From Candidula unifasciata (Eukaryota > Mollusca > Gastropoda > Stylommatophora > Geomitridae): a DNA stretch of 64,000 bases. Each line of letters opens with the position of its first letter. Positions within the stretch are counted from its first letter, which is position 1. The stretch is from assembly GCA_905116865.2 (NCBI GenBank), contig CAJHNH020003190.1:500376-564375 (forward strand). The letters run 5' to 3'. Below, in pieces: positions 1 through 12,087 of the stretch. A model generated the notes under the pieces. It had not been told where the DNA came from and ran no database searches. It saw only the letters and a program-made list of their open reading frames with translations. A program made the translations under genes and the position numbers.

Positions 1-1511
1 GACTAGCGTACATTTTAAATTTGTGCAAAAACTATAAACTAATTTTTTTAAAGCAGAGACATAAGGGTTACAAATTTAAAATAATAAATAAGATTAATAT
101 AATGTGAAATTATTTCACTTGACCTGCTCACAGTCTATATTTGCAATGTGTTGTGTTCACACAGATTCCTTGAATCACAGGGTCAACTTCAGGAGTCAGC
201 TCATTATTTATTGATTATTTTTGTTGTTGTTAATATTAAGGAATCAGCCTTGATATGCACCCGTAACATTAGAAGTATTGTTTGCATCCAGATATTTCCC
301 CTGTGGAAAATAAAATGAAAACAAAACAAAAGAAGAATTCAACAAGGCGCAATAAATTCTCTTTGTGTGGGATAAACAGTATTAAAAGACTTTTTCATTC
401 ATGTTAAGTAAACAATTGACTCAGAATCGTATGACTTCCTTGTGTACTAGTGATCAAATATTCACGAAAACTTCTAAGCCGAGCTGTTCAATTGGTGGCC
501 CGGGGGCCCTAGATGGATTGTTGCCAGTTGTACTAAAATAATGATAATTCTGTGCCAGGGCTCCTGCCACTGCCCCCGTGACAATCCCCATCGTTCAAAA
601 TTGTGCCTGTGAGTAAACTTAGTTGAATAAACCTGTTGTAGAAGAAAACAAATATTGTTACTCCAATGCAGTAAGTCAAAGTGTTGTATAGGAGTGTTGC
701 AGCAGTAGATAGCAAAATATGAAAGTAAAAGGTTCGTTGCAATCTGTTGTAGGTCTTGAATGTTTGAGTGGGCCATGAGTGAGCTTTCCCTGATGATAGT
801 TCTACGTAGGGTTTCCCTTGGTTTCCCTTGATGACTGGAAGCAAGAAATTAATGTGGGGAAACTTATAATTTGGAAGCTCAATGGAGCACACAGAGTAAC
901 TAACAATTGAAAATGTATGCAACAACAATTATTGATAAGTAGCACAAGAGGACAAGAAAGTTTTTGTATCCCCTTTTTGTGGTACTCAGCGATAAATGTT
1001 CAGTGAATTTATACCAGCTCGACTGCAGTCAGCCATATTTTCATCATGAATGAAAAATTGCTTGTTACTGAATGATTAAAGATCATCATCTACTGATGAA
1101 AAGCAAATAATGTATAAAAATGTGCTTCATACTGAATTATTGGTCACATCAAGTGATGGTTGAAATAACTAACTCATGTGTGAACAGACGATAGTTATTG
1201 AATGACTACAGAAATTAGAGGTTTCACCATTGCGAATGGTATGAGCAGATTGGCTCAGAGATGACTTAGTTTCTGTTTTACATACACAGATAATAGACTA
1301 TTGTACTTAATTTCTGTATCGCTACTGAACTAAAACCCAGTGAATTATATAATGCCCTTACTTGTTTGTGCTGAATTAAATGTGACTTTTACAATGACTC
1401 TTGGGTTTAAAAATATAGATGTTGCAGTTTTATTTTCCTGGGGTTTTTTGTAAATTTATTTGGTGCATAGATTCATATACATTTCCTCATTTGTTATGCA
1501 CACAATACTTG
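1..1511. other. AT-rich non-coding DNA
   Basis: I see no credible exon, RNA gene or recognisable transposon here. The short open frames near 474-928 on the minus strand overlap one another in different frames, have no family resemblance and look like chance. Confidence 0.5.
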
Positions 1512-1659
1512 TTAACTTTTTCAGTCCCAGTGTGTTTAACCTCAAAGGCTTAAGTCGTAGTAAAGTGAGATATAAGTTTAGGGCATCTTGCATTTATTGG
1601 GCTTCTGGGTAGTAACCTACAAACATATGATGTATATTACTTGGGACTGAAAGAGTTAA
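1512..1659. mobile_element. piggyBac-like MITE
   Basis: A 148-bp segment bounded by TTAA on both sides. The left end reads TTAACTTTTTCAGTCCCAG and the right end is its near-perfect inverted complement (TTGGGACTGAAAGAGTTAA). TTAA target sites plus short inverted repeats starting C(T/C)TTT are typical of piggyBac-superfamily elements. At this size it has no coding capacity and would be non-autonomous. The superfamily assignment rests only on the ends. A similar end sequence lies near 32503-32522. Confidence 0.6.
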
Positions 1660-2377
1660 ATATAAGGTGACATTGCATTCATAAATTTATTTTTTTTCAC
1701 ATTTTTTTGAGCATGTATTTGAAATGTTTTTGTACAGTTTGTTATGTGACAATCTCATATCAGAACATTGGAGATATATAATGTTATAGTTTTCTTCCAT
1801 CTTTTCAAAAGTATTGTTTATGTTTTACATTGCACTGTAATAGCACACATTTTTTCCACAAACAGATTTTTTTCTCATTATTTTAGTAATGTTTATCAAA
1901 TAGTACACATTTAGCTGCTGTTTATACTGTCTAACTGAAACTGCTATTATCCTAAGTATATACTGTAACATTCACACATCAGTTAAATACAAATGGACAA
2001 TTTTTATTTGGCAGTGAAGTCTCAGTGTACAGTTCTCATGACTTTTGCTATTGGAAAAATATTCTCCATCAAAACATGGCTTACTTGTGTTTAGTTCTAA
2101 GGGTTATCCTGAAATAGCTTTTGTGTCTTTCATGTCATGTACTGTGTAACATATTTTCACGACTGTATAATTTTTTTACAAATCTGATGGCATGTAATGT
2201 GTTTGTTATTTCCCCACATTTTCATGTTTTTTGGCAGACATCAGTGGATTAGTCAAGCTTGAGTATCTTCATCAGTTACCTTGCTGGCTGGCATGGGTGA
2301 TCAGGCTTTTCCACAACTTAACAGTGTCCAGCAGCAAGTATAAGTTTGCTAACATGACAAAAGGTTGACAAGAATCT

Positions 2378-2434
<57 letters not shown>

Positions 2435-4096
2435 TCTCTCTCTCTATCTCTCTCTCTCCTTTCTCTCTGCATAATGGATTTATCTACTTATTCCATATTC
2501 CAGATCGACAGCTATGTTATTACTGGTTCTATGTATAATGCAAGAACTTATGTTTTTCTTGGTCTAATCCCCAATGATATGGAAGGAGCCTTAGTGTAGA
2601 TGTACAAAATTGATTTGAAGACTTTTCAGAACTGAAATTATTTTGCCATTGATTTTACCCAACCAGTATGTGCAAGCACAACTAGTTTTTGACCTGTGAT
2701 AAAATTAATTTGTATTTGTGCTTGGTGCTTTCATACAAACCATACAAACATTTTTTTTTTTTGGTACTCCAAAATGAAATTGACAACATTTCTTCCTATC
2801 GCCAGCGTGGCTTCTATATTCATCAGTTTAGTTCTGTGTATCAGCTCACTAGGCTACAATGTAGTTAGTTTATCACCTTGCTTTTTTTCACCATAAATGT
2901 GCATGTTTACTTGGGGGGGGGGGGGGGGTAATGGAACACTTTATAAAAGAGTTTATTTCAACAAAGTACAACAACTTGTTTAAAAGCCTCTGATAATAAA
3001 TTTCAAAATAGAGTTGAAGCTTCACATAATTAAATAAGCATTTTAAAATGTTATATCATGACACCAAAAATGGCATATACATAAGTACATCTTAAGTAAT
3101 GTGTAATAAATCCGCAAAATCAAATAATTCTGCTAATCTGTGTTTTGGTGTAAACACAAGTAAGAAGCAACATCATCCTCCTGCACAAGTTCGTCACCAG
3201 CAGCAGCAGCAGCAGCAGGGAAAATCCTAATGCTGATGCTTGTCATATACTAACTTGAAAGTACACACTTCAGCTTTCTCATTGACCACATTTTCTAATG
3301 ATCCCAAGACCACAGAATGATTGGTTACTCCAGCCGTTGAGGTTTGTCTTGAAAAGGCATGTCAGTGTCTATGTAATTGTATAATGGTTACATTTCTCAC
3401 CAAATCATAACTATTACCCCCACTAGATGTTTAACTGTATTGTAAATTTCTTTCAGAAGTCAGAAAAACCCATAAATAGGTCAGAAATATGTTAGAAGTT
3501 GAGATGATGTTGAATTCATAGAATATCTCCAATTTGCAAACATTTTGGGACTTGAATGGTACCAGACTGAGAGGATGACTGAGAAGACAGGTAAACAACC
3601 AGAAAGTAGATTGACAGACTTGAACACAGCAAATTTTGATTAAAAAATACCCTCCACAGAAACAAAGAGAAAGTACACAAGATGTGTAGACAGAATCCAT
3701 ATAAGCTGAACAGTCTGTGGTCAGGAGAAAGCCATTTAACACTGCAATGGTCATATAATTTAATGACTGTTTGATAAGCAAACAACAATATGAATTTGGT
3801 TTCTAATGTTTACATTGTGTGTTAGAGTTGCATCTCAGGCTGCTGTCTGTCATTTATTCACTAATTCTATTTTATGTGAGGATTCCCAGTTTAGCATAGT
3901 GATGTTTCAAATATGTGTATATTTTTTCTAGTCAATGTTTGTCACTATATGCATGAGGATTTTCCCTATTGATTAAAACTTTACTGTTTATTACTTTTCA
4001 TAATCTTTGATATTTTCCTGATACCACTGGCCATTAACCTTTGTATTGTGTAAATTGTCATTAGAGAAAAAATAAAGAATATTTATTTTAATCACT
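1660..4096. other. Non-coding DNA, no gene seen
   Basis: Apart from the CT microsatellite, an 18-base G run near 2912-2929 and a short CAG run near 3198-3220, I see no supported feature. The open frames at 2696-2896 and 3431-3788 overlap in alternative frames and lack family similarity. Confidence 0.45.
2378..2468. repeat. (CT)n microsatellite
   Basis: About 90 bases of almost pure CT dinucleotides with a few interruptions. The Arg-Glu open frame on the other strand is an artefact of the repeat. Confidence 0.97.
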
Positions 4097-4108
4097 ATAC
4101 AAACCGAT

Positions 4109-4342
4109 GTCGGCTCTGTGGCTAAGTCGATGCGAACGCTTGGTAATGCCGGGGTGCCTGGTTCGATCCCAGCTGCGGGCCATGCGCCTCGCGTTGGTTT
4201 CGACAGTGGTATCAAGAAAGCTGACCGTCCAGAAAGCAATGGCAAACTACTAGACATAAATTTGCCTAGAAAAACCACACAACAGCCAGGGGCTGTTGGG
4301 GTTGGTTCTGCAACATCCTGTAAAGGATACGCAACTAACCTA
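4109..4342 (+). mobile_element. tRNA-derived SINE with 12-bp TSD
   Basis: The head is tRNA-like: an A-box-like TGGCTAAGTCGATG at about 4119-4132 and a B box GGTTCGATCCC at 4160-4170. The body follows and contains GCAATGGCAAACTAC (about 4238-4252), a motif shared in similar form by other SINEs in the window. The insertion is flanked by the perfect direct repeat ATACAAACCGAT (4097-4108 and 4343-4354), which fixes the element borders and shows LINE-type target-primed insertion. It ends without a long poly-A tail. Confidence 0.88.
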
Positions 4343-5039
4343 ATACAAACCGATAACACTTTGCATTTTCATGTTGCAGTCTATTCTGTATTTTCTACTT
4401 CCCTAATACAATCTGGCACATTATCTGTTAATGTAAGCTGTTCATTTTCTGTGTGCTTCTTAGGGAAGATGTTTTCTGACATAAAACGGGACCATCTCAT
4501 ATATATGTATATTAAATAGATGTAGCATTGTGCTATAACACTAATATAATTACATCTTGTATGGATAACAGACTCAACATGTTATGTGTCCATGACAAGT
4601 AAAACATACAATAATTACTTATCCTGTTATTGAAAAAAAAAAAATTTACTTGAACAGATGACCACTAGAGACACTCAGAGGGTAACATACAATTATGTGG
4701 CCGGGTCTAGAACAAGCCAACATAAACCGTCTGACAAAGAAGAATCAGACATGATTCTCATATTTCTGCACAATAAAAAAAAAAACAAGTTAGAACTGCA
4801 CCTAAGAGTGCAATCACAGCTCACCCAAGAGAGTGTCTCATCCGTGCTTATCCTTACAGGTTCTTGAACATTCCATCTTTGAGTGTTTGGCTCTAATAAA
4901 GATCTAGACATAGATGCTTTCACCAAAATAATACAGATAGATTTTGCATGGAACACAACAACAGCCAGTGAACACTTGTGTGTATCACTATAATGAACAA
5001 CACAACAGTTCATGAATATTTATGTGTATCACTACATGG

Positions 5040-6540
5040 AACAGCATAACAGCTGGTGAACATTTGTTACTATCACTGCATGCATGTAACAACACAACAG
5101 ACAGTGAACGTTTTACATGTATCACTACATGTAACAACACAACAGACTGTGAACATTTTACATGTATCACTACATGTAACAACACAACAGACTGAACATT
5201 TTACATGTATCACTACATGTAACAACACAACAGACTGAACATTTTACATGTATCACTACATGTAACAACACAACAGACTGTGAACATTTTACATGTATCA
5301 CTACATGTAACAACACAACAGACTGAACATTTTACATGTATCACTACATGTAACAACACAACAGACTGTGAACATTTTACATGTATCACTACATGTAACA
5401 ACACAACAGACTGTGAACATTTTACAGGTATCACTACATGTAACAACACAACAGACTGTGAACATTTTACATGTATCACTACATGTAACAACACAACAGA
5501 CTGAACATTTTACATGTATCACTACATGTAACAACACAACAGACTGAACATTTTACATGTTACATGTAACAATACAACCGACTGTGAACATGTGTGTGTG
5601 TATCACTATATGGAACAACACAACAGACTGTGAACATTTTACATGTAACAACACAACAGACTGTGAACATTTTACATGTAACAACACAACAGACTGTGAA
5701 CATTTTACATGTAACAACACAACAGACTGTGAACATTTTACATGTATCACTACATGTAACAACACAACAGACAGTGAACGTTTTACATGTATCACTACAT
5801 GTAACAACACAACAGACTGTGAACATTTTACATGTATCACTACATGTAACAACACAACAGACTGTGAACATTTTACATGTATCACTACATGTAACAACAC
5901 AACAGACTGTGAACATTTTACATGTATCACTACATGTAACAACACAACAGACTGTGAACATTTTACATGTATCACTACATGTAACAACACAACAGACAGT
6001 GAACATTTTACATGTATCACTACATGTAACAACACAACAGACTGTGAACATTTTACATGTATCACTACATGTAACAACACAACAGACAGTGAACGTTTTA
6101 CATGTATCACTACATGTAACAACACAACAGACTGTGAACATTTTACATGTATCACTACATGTAACAACACAACAGACTGTGAACATTTTACATGTATCAC
6201 TACATGTAACAACACAACAGACTGAACATTTTACATGTATCACTACATGTAACAACACAACAGACTGAACATTTTACATGTATCACTACATGTAACAACA
6301 CAACAGACTGAACATTTTACATGTTACATGTAACAATACAACCGACGGTGAACATGTGTGTGTGTATCACTATATGGAACAACACAACAGACTGTGAACA
6401 TTTTACATGTAACAACACAACAGACTGTGAACATTTTACATGTAACAACACAACAGACTGTGAACATTTTACATGTAACAACACAACAGACTGTGAACAT
6501 TTTACATGTAACAACACAACAGACTGTGAACATGTGTGTG
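5040..6540. repeat. 45-bp minisatellite with hairpin units
   Basis: About 35 tandem units of mostly 45 bp, with 42-bp and 33-bp variants. Each full unit carries a perfect 9-bp inverted repeat with a 4-base loop (TTACATGTA, TCAC, TACATGTAA). The 33-bp variants lack exactly the 12 bases that make up the loop and one arm. A block with a diverged unit (ACAATACAACCGAC, then GTGTGTGTG) occurs near 5561 and again 764 bp later near 6325, showing higher-order duplication. Degenerate units extend left to about 4930. Unit lengths are multiples of three, so long frames are open on both strands; I do not regard them as genes. Confidence 0.95.
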
Positions 6541-7390
6541 TTTCACCAGCTAAGACTTCCAGATAAACCTTTCTTTTAAAAAAAAAATGAAATATTTCGT
6601 GACTGATGAAATATTGATAAGATCACTAACTGAGTGTCATTTGATCTAAAATTGTTAGACTGGCACCATATATCCAATGCACTTTATGTTGTAAAACTGG
6701 GTAGTTTACGTACATTACTTACATTATTTTGGCAGTAAGCTCCAATAACAAAAACTGTACACTAAAGAATTAAACTGGAGTAGACCTTGAGGCTGACTAA
6801 GAAGATTGTGGAGTAAAGACCAACCAGAGAGAGGTGAATAGACATGGGTGGTAACTGTAGCAATAAACCTCAACTGCCCGAAATGCTAAAGCAAAGAAGG
6901 AAGAAGTTAATTTTTCTTCTGTTCCTATTTTCAACTCCAACTGGAGTATATGCTTCTCACTAGCTCATGCCAGGTCCTGATGGTTCATGACTGCAGCTAC
7001 AGTCAGTCTATGGGTTGGGGTCACTAGTCATATGTCATCTGTAACAACAATTTGCATGGTAGGTTAATGTGTTACTATTATCTGCTAGTCTTGATAATAC
7101 TCATGTTTTTGTGAACATAAGACAGTGATATTTATGAAGATAATATGAACTATGGACAGGAAGCATGATTCTGTTTTGAACATTAAAACATAATTTTGAG
7201 AATTGTTTATTGTCATGCTGTGCTGTTTTCCTTTCTGCTCAGCATTATCAGGGGTTTTGCCAGATGGTGCTGGTGTTCATGTCTCCCCAGACCTCAGCCG
7301 AAGCAATCGATATCAGTTACCCTGGCTGTTCTCTTAACATGTGGATTTTGGCAGCATGCAGCTCTTTGAGAACCGGGTTGTCAAATCTTC
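6541..7390. other. Non-coding DNA, no gene seen
   Basis: No exon or transposon that I can support. The open frame at 7210-7437 runs into the SINE-like repeat that follows and has no family resemblance. Confidence 0.4.
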
Positions 7391-7690
7391 AAGTGCCTCT
7401 GGAGTCCCAAGGCTCCATTTTGGAGAATAAAGAATAGACCCACTGCCTCCTAACAAGCTTGACGTAGGAAGCAACTAATTAGGGATGTTTCCTTCAGGGT
7501 CAGAGTGCACCCATGCATGAGAAGCAATAAACCAACAGTCTGAACCAATAAGCCAGACCTGTAATACAGATGTGCATGCAAAACATACATTTTGGATCGA
7601 GGTCAAAGTCCAGGAGTTGATGAAGAACCAGAACTTTCTGCTGGAGTTTACAGCCATTGAGGGCTACGAAGGAAAAACCTTCAGGCAGCA
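7391..7690 (+). mobile_element. Short interspersed repeat, family G
   Basis: A roughly 300-bp repeat recognised because the same sequence order recurs at 10165-10390, 15540-15695 (minus), 15735-16045 and 54955-55140 (minus). Shared landmarks are GAATAGAC.CA.TGCCTCC, then CAACAGTCTG, then CCAGAAC.TTC and a 3' end rich in GAAGAA. I see no clear tRNA promoter boxes, so the class is uncertain; the length and multiplicity suggest a SINE. Confidence 0.65.
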
Positions 7691-8034
7691 GTTCAGAGAG
7701 ACAACAGGCTGGACTAGCAGTTCAGAAAACATAGCATAGGCATTTTCCTTGATGTCAGTTTAGAAAAAAAAGCATATGTTATACAATTGTGAATATTTTT
7801 GCTGTGAAACAAATTTCACTTAGAATCTGTGGACACTGAAAAGTGTATGAGTATGTTCATTTCTAGTTTAATAAGTTTGTACAATAAACTGGGTTTTTTA
7901 AAAATTCATGTAAACAGTGGTCACTCAATAAAATTTACTGTAGTTTTTACCTGTACTGAACAGGTTGTATGCGATAGTGCATCTAGCTAGTGTGTACACT
8001 GTCAAAAGTGCGGGGTAATAGTAAAGTAAGTAAA

Positions 8035-8292
8035 GATCCCTTTGCATCAGTCATATGGAAAAAGCACCCATATTTTTACAGACCAATCGGCACTAGGTGG
8101 GTAATGTGGTCAGCATTACGCCGGCTGTCTTAACCTCTCCAGGACATACATTCTGTAACCTATTTTAGGCTGGGTCAACCTGCAACGCCACATACCATGA
8201 TAAGAATTCACACAGTCAACAGTGGGTTTCGATCGCGGTACGTTGGAATTACGAGTTGGACTCGCAATGCCTAAACCACAGACTCCGCCTAG
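8035..8292 (-). mobile_element. tRNA-headed SINE, family E
   Basis: On the minus strand the head (near 8292) reads like a tRNA gene with GTGGTTTAGGCATTG (A-box region) and GCGATCGAAACCC (degenerate B box). The body contains GACAGCCGGCGTAATGCTGA, also present at 46310-46490, and ends in a TACTTTAC-like tail. Related to the copy at 25215-25425. Confidence 0.75.
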
Positions 8293-8294
8293 GC

Positions 8295-8760
8295 AATAAT
8301 ATACACACTGTTAAAGCTATCAGCTAGTGCACTCATTGATAAAACCATTAGCTAGTGCCTACACTGTTACATCATTCAGCTAGTAAGTACAGTTAAAGCT
8401 AGTACTTTGTGTGTACGGTGTTAAAACTATTAGCTAGTGTCTACACTGTTACATAATTCAGCTAGTAAGTACAGTTAAAGCTAGTACTTTGTGTGTACGG
8501 TGTTAAAACTATTAGCTAGTGTGTAACTGTAAAAGCTATTAGAATCTATCAGCTAGTATATACACTAAACTTTCAGTTAGTGTGTACATTGTTTAAGCTG
8601 TTTTCTAGTGTGTACATAGTTTAAGCTATTTTCTAGTGTATGCACTGTCAATGCTATTATCTAGCTTGTGGATGGTAAAAGCTAATATCTAGTATGTATA
8701 CTATTAAATTTATCTGCTTGTGTGTACACTGTTTAAACTATCAGTGTGAACAATGTTAAT
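8295..8760. repeat. Degenerate tandem repeat (AGCTAGTGTGTAC)
   Basis: An imperfect tandem array of roughly 28-31 bp units around AGCTAGT, GTGTACACTGT and TAAAGCTAT. Inside it an approximately 80-bp segment is duplicated almost exactly (about 8360-8440 and 8441-8520). Confidence 0.85.
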
Positions 8761-8793
8761 AGTTCTGCTTGTACTAACTGATAGCTTTAACAA

Positions 8794-8915
8794 CAGAAAA
8801 GCCACATTTCTTTCAGATTTACGGTATTTATCATAGAATCAAGGCTGAAGGGTTGCGATATCCATAGTACCAAGCCAAAGGGTTAACAACTCATGGTTTC
8901 TAAATATTAGAAGAA
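8794..8915 (+). mobile_element. 5'-truncated SINE, family F
   Basis: Matches the body of the intact SINE at 46795-47015 from AAAGCCACATTTCT through GGGTTGCGATATCCATAG to the A-rich end, with scattered substitutions. The tRNA head is missing, as in a 5'-truncated copy. Confidence 0.8.
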
Positions 8916-9103
8916 AAAAACACTGCAGTATCTTCTGCTTGGTGCATAGATTATCTAAAATATTAAGTGTAACAAGCATTGTAGTTTATATACCTAGAGA
9001 CATACTTGTTCAATCTAGTGTAAAAATAAACAGAGAGCTGACATCCTAGAAATGTTTGGAACCACAGAATCCATGTGACACAACCAGCTGGATAAGTGCT
9101 CAA

Positions 9104-9204
9104 CTACAGGTGGCAACAGCACCCCATAGCAACAGTCAATGATCCATGTGTGGTCAACTGTGTCCAGACATGCAACTGCATGCAGTGCTGTATGCTGCAC
9201 ATTT
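9104..9204 (-). CDS. Possible terminal exon of minus-strand gene (tentative)
   Basis: A candidate last exon for the gene whose exons lie at 11158-28819. The acceptor reads AAAACTATTCTACAG and the exon begins in the phase left by the putative donor at 11157. It encodes 32 residues, rich in Cys and His, then TAG. Phase agreement alone is weak support for so short an exon and I see no nearby polyadenylation signal. The gene may instead end within the 11158-11352 exon. Confidence 0.2.
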
Positions 9205-10164
9205 CTGTAGAATAGTTTTACATAAAACACATATTTTTGTTTTTTAAATATTGTCATTTGTCTTCTAAACCTAGTATTACAGAATTAATGTTAGTATTAC
9301 TAAGAGCATCATTTGCTGTTCATTGTTGATTTATGTCTTGCATATTAAATTATCTGAGTGTTTCTGTCTTTAAAATATTAGAATAAATGTTGAAACTTCT
9401 GGCTGTGTTCCCTGTTAAAGAGTTCTTGCTATCATGTGGTCAGATTAGTGGTCAAATGATTGTCTTTCAAATCTGTACAATTCCATCAGCACTCCGTAAG
9501 CCCTAAGTCAACAAATCCAACACTCTGGTGCTACTGATTGTATGATTTATATGTTAATTATCTCTTGTTTGTGTGCAGTTGATGGGATGTTCCTTCCAGT
9601 CTTTGTTAATCTTCACAACTAGTGCCAACATTAAATTGATTCTTATCCATTATAATCCTCTGATAATTAGGATTATCTTAAAACATTTCACCCGGATCAT
9701 TTTCAGACTAGAAGTTTATTCATTTAAACAAGAAGTAAATAAATATTTTTAAAAAACCATACAAAAAAACAATCACTGTTAGTGGCCATATAGGCGGCAA
9801 GAAAAAAAGCATGTTTAGCAGAGGGGAAAAACAGAGGAGAAATAAATATTCAAAAGTAATTAAACTTACTTTAATATTGGTAAAAAATGTAAATGGCATA
9901 AATGTCAACTCAAACCTGAGAATTATTATGTACATTTTATTTCTCTGTTTATTCTGCTGTGGACCTGATGAAACCATTGACATTTTCAAATGAATCACTA
10001 CAGCAGAAACGTGTGATACAGATTTAAAAAAGAAAATTACTTTAAATTAGAAAAGCCATTCATTTTAATTATTGTATGAGAAACATAATTCTTTTTTTTT
10101 TCTTTTTTTTATAGATCATGTCATACAAGAAAAAAAAGTAGTTGAAAATCATATATCTATACAT
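9205..10164. other. Non-coding DNA, no gene seen
   Basis: AT-rich sequence without recognisable repeats, apart from A/T-rich low complexity near 10090-10140. The two opposite-strand frames at 9720-9998 are shadows of each other in AT-rich sequence. Confidence 0.4.
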
Positions 10165-10390
10165 GAATCTGTCTTTCTGTGTGGGTTTGGGATTCCATTG
10201 CGAGAGGAAAAGCTAAGACCCAGTATCCCCTAACAAGCATGCTGCAAATGCGACTAATTAAGGGTTTGCTAAAATCGAATGCATTGGGTTGAAGAATGTA
10301 CAACAGATGCCAGTCTGTTGACCACAGCACAATAAAACAGCCACCCCTTTGAGGACAAACGCAGAAGAACAAAAGAATTACATGCATCAG
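10165..10390 (+). mobile_element. Family G repeat, diverged copy
   Basis: An older copy of the repeat at 7391 and 15735. The landmarks AAGACCCAGTATCCCCTAAC, GCGACTAATTAAGGG and CCAGTCTGTTGACC keep the same order and spacing. Confidence 0.55.
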
Positions 10391-10786
10391 AAGAAGAAAA
10401 TCAGCATTCTATGCACTTCTCATAAAAAAAAGTTACATTATTGTAACAGCAGTAAAGATGGAAAGTTTGACAAGACCAGAGAGAAAATGTTGGACATATT
10501 GGCAACAGGGTAAAAAATTACATCTGTATCAGAAATTATCAGCAGTACATGACAGAAGGCTGTAAAGGAGGATGAGACTTGTGCCACAAGACATAGACTG
10601 TGAGAAGAAGAAACAGAATATTTTGAAAAGCTAATATGCCACTTTCTGTTCATTTTGTGACAAAATATATTCACTCAAAGTTGAGAATATAACAGAAGAC
10701 AACCACTGACACATATCATTTATTATATCTAATTACATATCACAAGTGAACTGTAAATCACTTCTGGGTTGAAATCGCTGTATACT

Positions 10787-11163
10787 CTGCAGCCAGCAAG
10801 TTCAGCAAGTAGTGCTGATGTTACTGCAGCCAGCAAGTTCAGCAAGTAGTGCTGATGTTACTGCAGCCAGCAAGTTCAGCAAGTAGTGCTGATGTTACTG
10901 CAGCCAGCAAGTTCAGCAAGCAGTGCTGATGTTACTGCAGCCAGCAAGTTCAGCAAGTAGTGCTGATGTTACTGCAGCCAGCAAGTTCAGCAAGTAGTGC
11001 TGATGTTACTGCAGCCAGCAAGTTTAGCAAGTAGTGCTGATGTTACTGCAGCCAGCAAGTTCAGCAAGTAGTGCTGATGTTACTGCAGCCAGCAAGTTCA
11101 GCAAGTAGTGCTGATGTTACTGCAGCCAGCAAGTTCAGCAAGTAGTGCTGATGTTACTGCAGC
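10787..11163. repeat. 37-bp minisatellite at an exon border
   Basis: Ten nearly identical 37-bp units. Read on the minus strand, each unit contains GCTGCAGTAACATCAGC, the same sequence as the 3' end of the exon at 11158-11352 and its putative donor (GCTGCA|GTAACA). The array therefore starts exactly at that junction. Units differ by only one or two substitutions, so the expansion is recent. Confidence 0.95.
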
Positions 11164-11352
11164 ATTCAATGGGCAGTGACTGGTTGAACCAGTGAAATAA
11201 ACGGGCACTAAATTGGAGTTGCTGACTGGGACAAGTATCAAGAGCTCTGACATAGGTGCCTAAGATGAAAGGTATTTCTCCATTTCCATCCATGAAGTCT
11301 TCAGGTTTGAGAGATGGACATGCAGGTGCTAGTGTCAATTCAAATTGTTCAC
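11158..11352 (-). CDS. Exon 8 of unknown multi-exon gene
   Basis: The most downstream well-supported exon of the minus-strand gene. The acceptor is strong (TTGTCTGTTGTTTCAG|GTGAAC). It starts needing one base from the previous exon, which the exon at 13888-14027 supplies, giving a Gly codon. It encodes 64 residues beginning EQFELTLAPACPSLKPEDF and including FHWFNQ, with several Cys. The end is less certain. A weak donor (GCTGCA|GTAACA) sits at the edge of the 37-bp array, but the frame would otherwise stop nine codons later inside the first repeat unit, so this could be the terminal exon. No family recognised. Confidence 0.7.
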
Positions 11353-11639
11353 CTGAAACAACAGACAAGCTTAATATAATCAGTAAAATGTTCTGCGTTT
11401 TGTTAACAGACTCAATCAACGATCACAACAACTTTGTCTAAACATTCATAGAACATACACCAGGCAAGAAGAGTTTTTATAATGCTAGAAAATCTGAAAA
11501 TCAAAAGAATTAAAACTAGTCATCATTATAGTCAATTTCCACTTTTGTCAGTCAGCAATAAATGTGAGGATAAACCATTTGTGATAGTTGCCTGATGAGA
11601 AGCAATGGTTATTGTCTATATAGAAGGTCTTTAATGTCG

Positions 11640-11992
11640 CCAATCGATACTTTTGCTTTCACATGAGATCTGTTCCTGTGTGCCGCCTATACTGGTAGTT
11701 GTTGATCTGTTCCTGTGTGCCGCCTATACTGCTAGTTGTTGTGGCTGTATTCTAATGACATGACCACACCATTTGATCTGTTTCTCAAAGAATTTGGGTC
11801 ATGGTGGTGGAGCCACATGGTGGTGGAGCCACATGGTGGTGTTCCTACAGTCTGTTTGATCATATCATTTCTCACTGTGCCTTGGATGGTTAAGTTGACG
11901 GCCATCCTCAGGCATCTCATTTCACATAAGTAGATTGTTTGTAGTTTAGCCTCTGATAACGTCAAAGTTTGGCGCTGGTAGCACAGAGTTGT
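11640..11992 (-). pseudogene. LINE (NLTR-1) 3' fragment
   Basis: The minus-strand translation (for example TTLCYQRQTLTL and CEMRCLRMAVN) matches the C-terminal part of the LINE at 41879-43850, where the corresponding stretches are PTLCYQCQTWTI and CEMKCLRKAAN. It is a short, frame-broken relic. Two small tandem duplications lie inside it (36 bp near 11665-11740 and 20 bp near 11805-11845). Confidence 0.7.
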
Positions 11993-12087
11993 CATGAGTA
12001 TGCCCTTTATAATCTAGTACTAAACCTAAACTATTTAGCTTTAATGTCAAATGTGCATCAGTTCCTAGAGCTGAGTAAAAGACATTG

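Noticed and set aside
5040..6540. CRISPR-like array
   Set aside because: Units are contiguous near-identical repeats without unique spacers, in a eukaryotic genome, with no cas genes.
5213..6579. Several 60-232 codon frames on both strands
   Set aside because: They are the 45-bp array read in all frames; unit lengths divisible by three keep them open.
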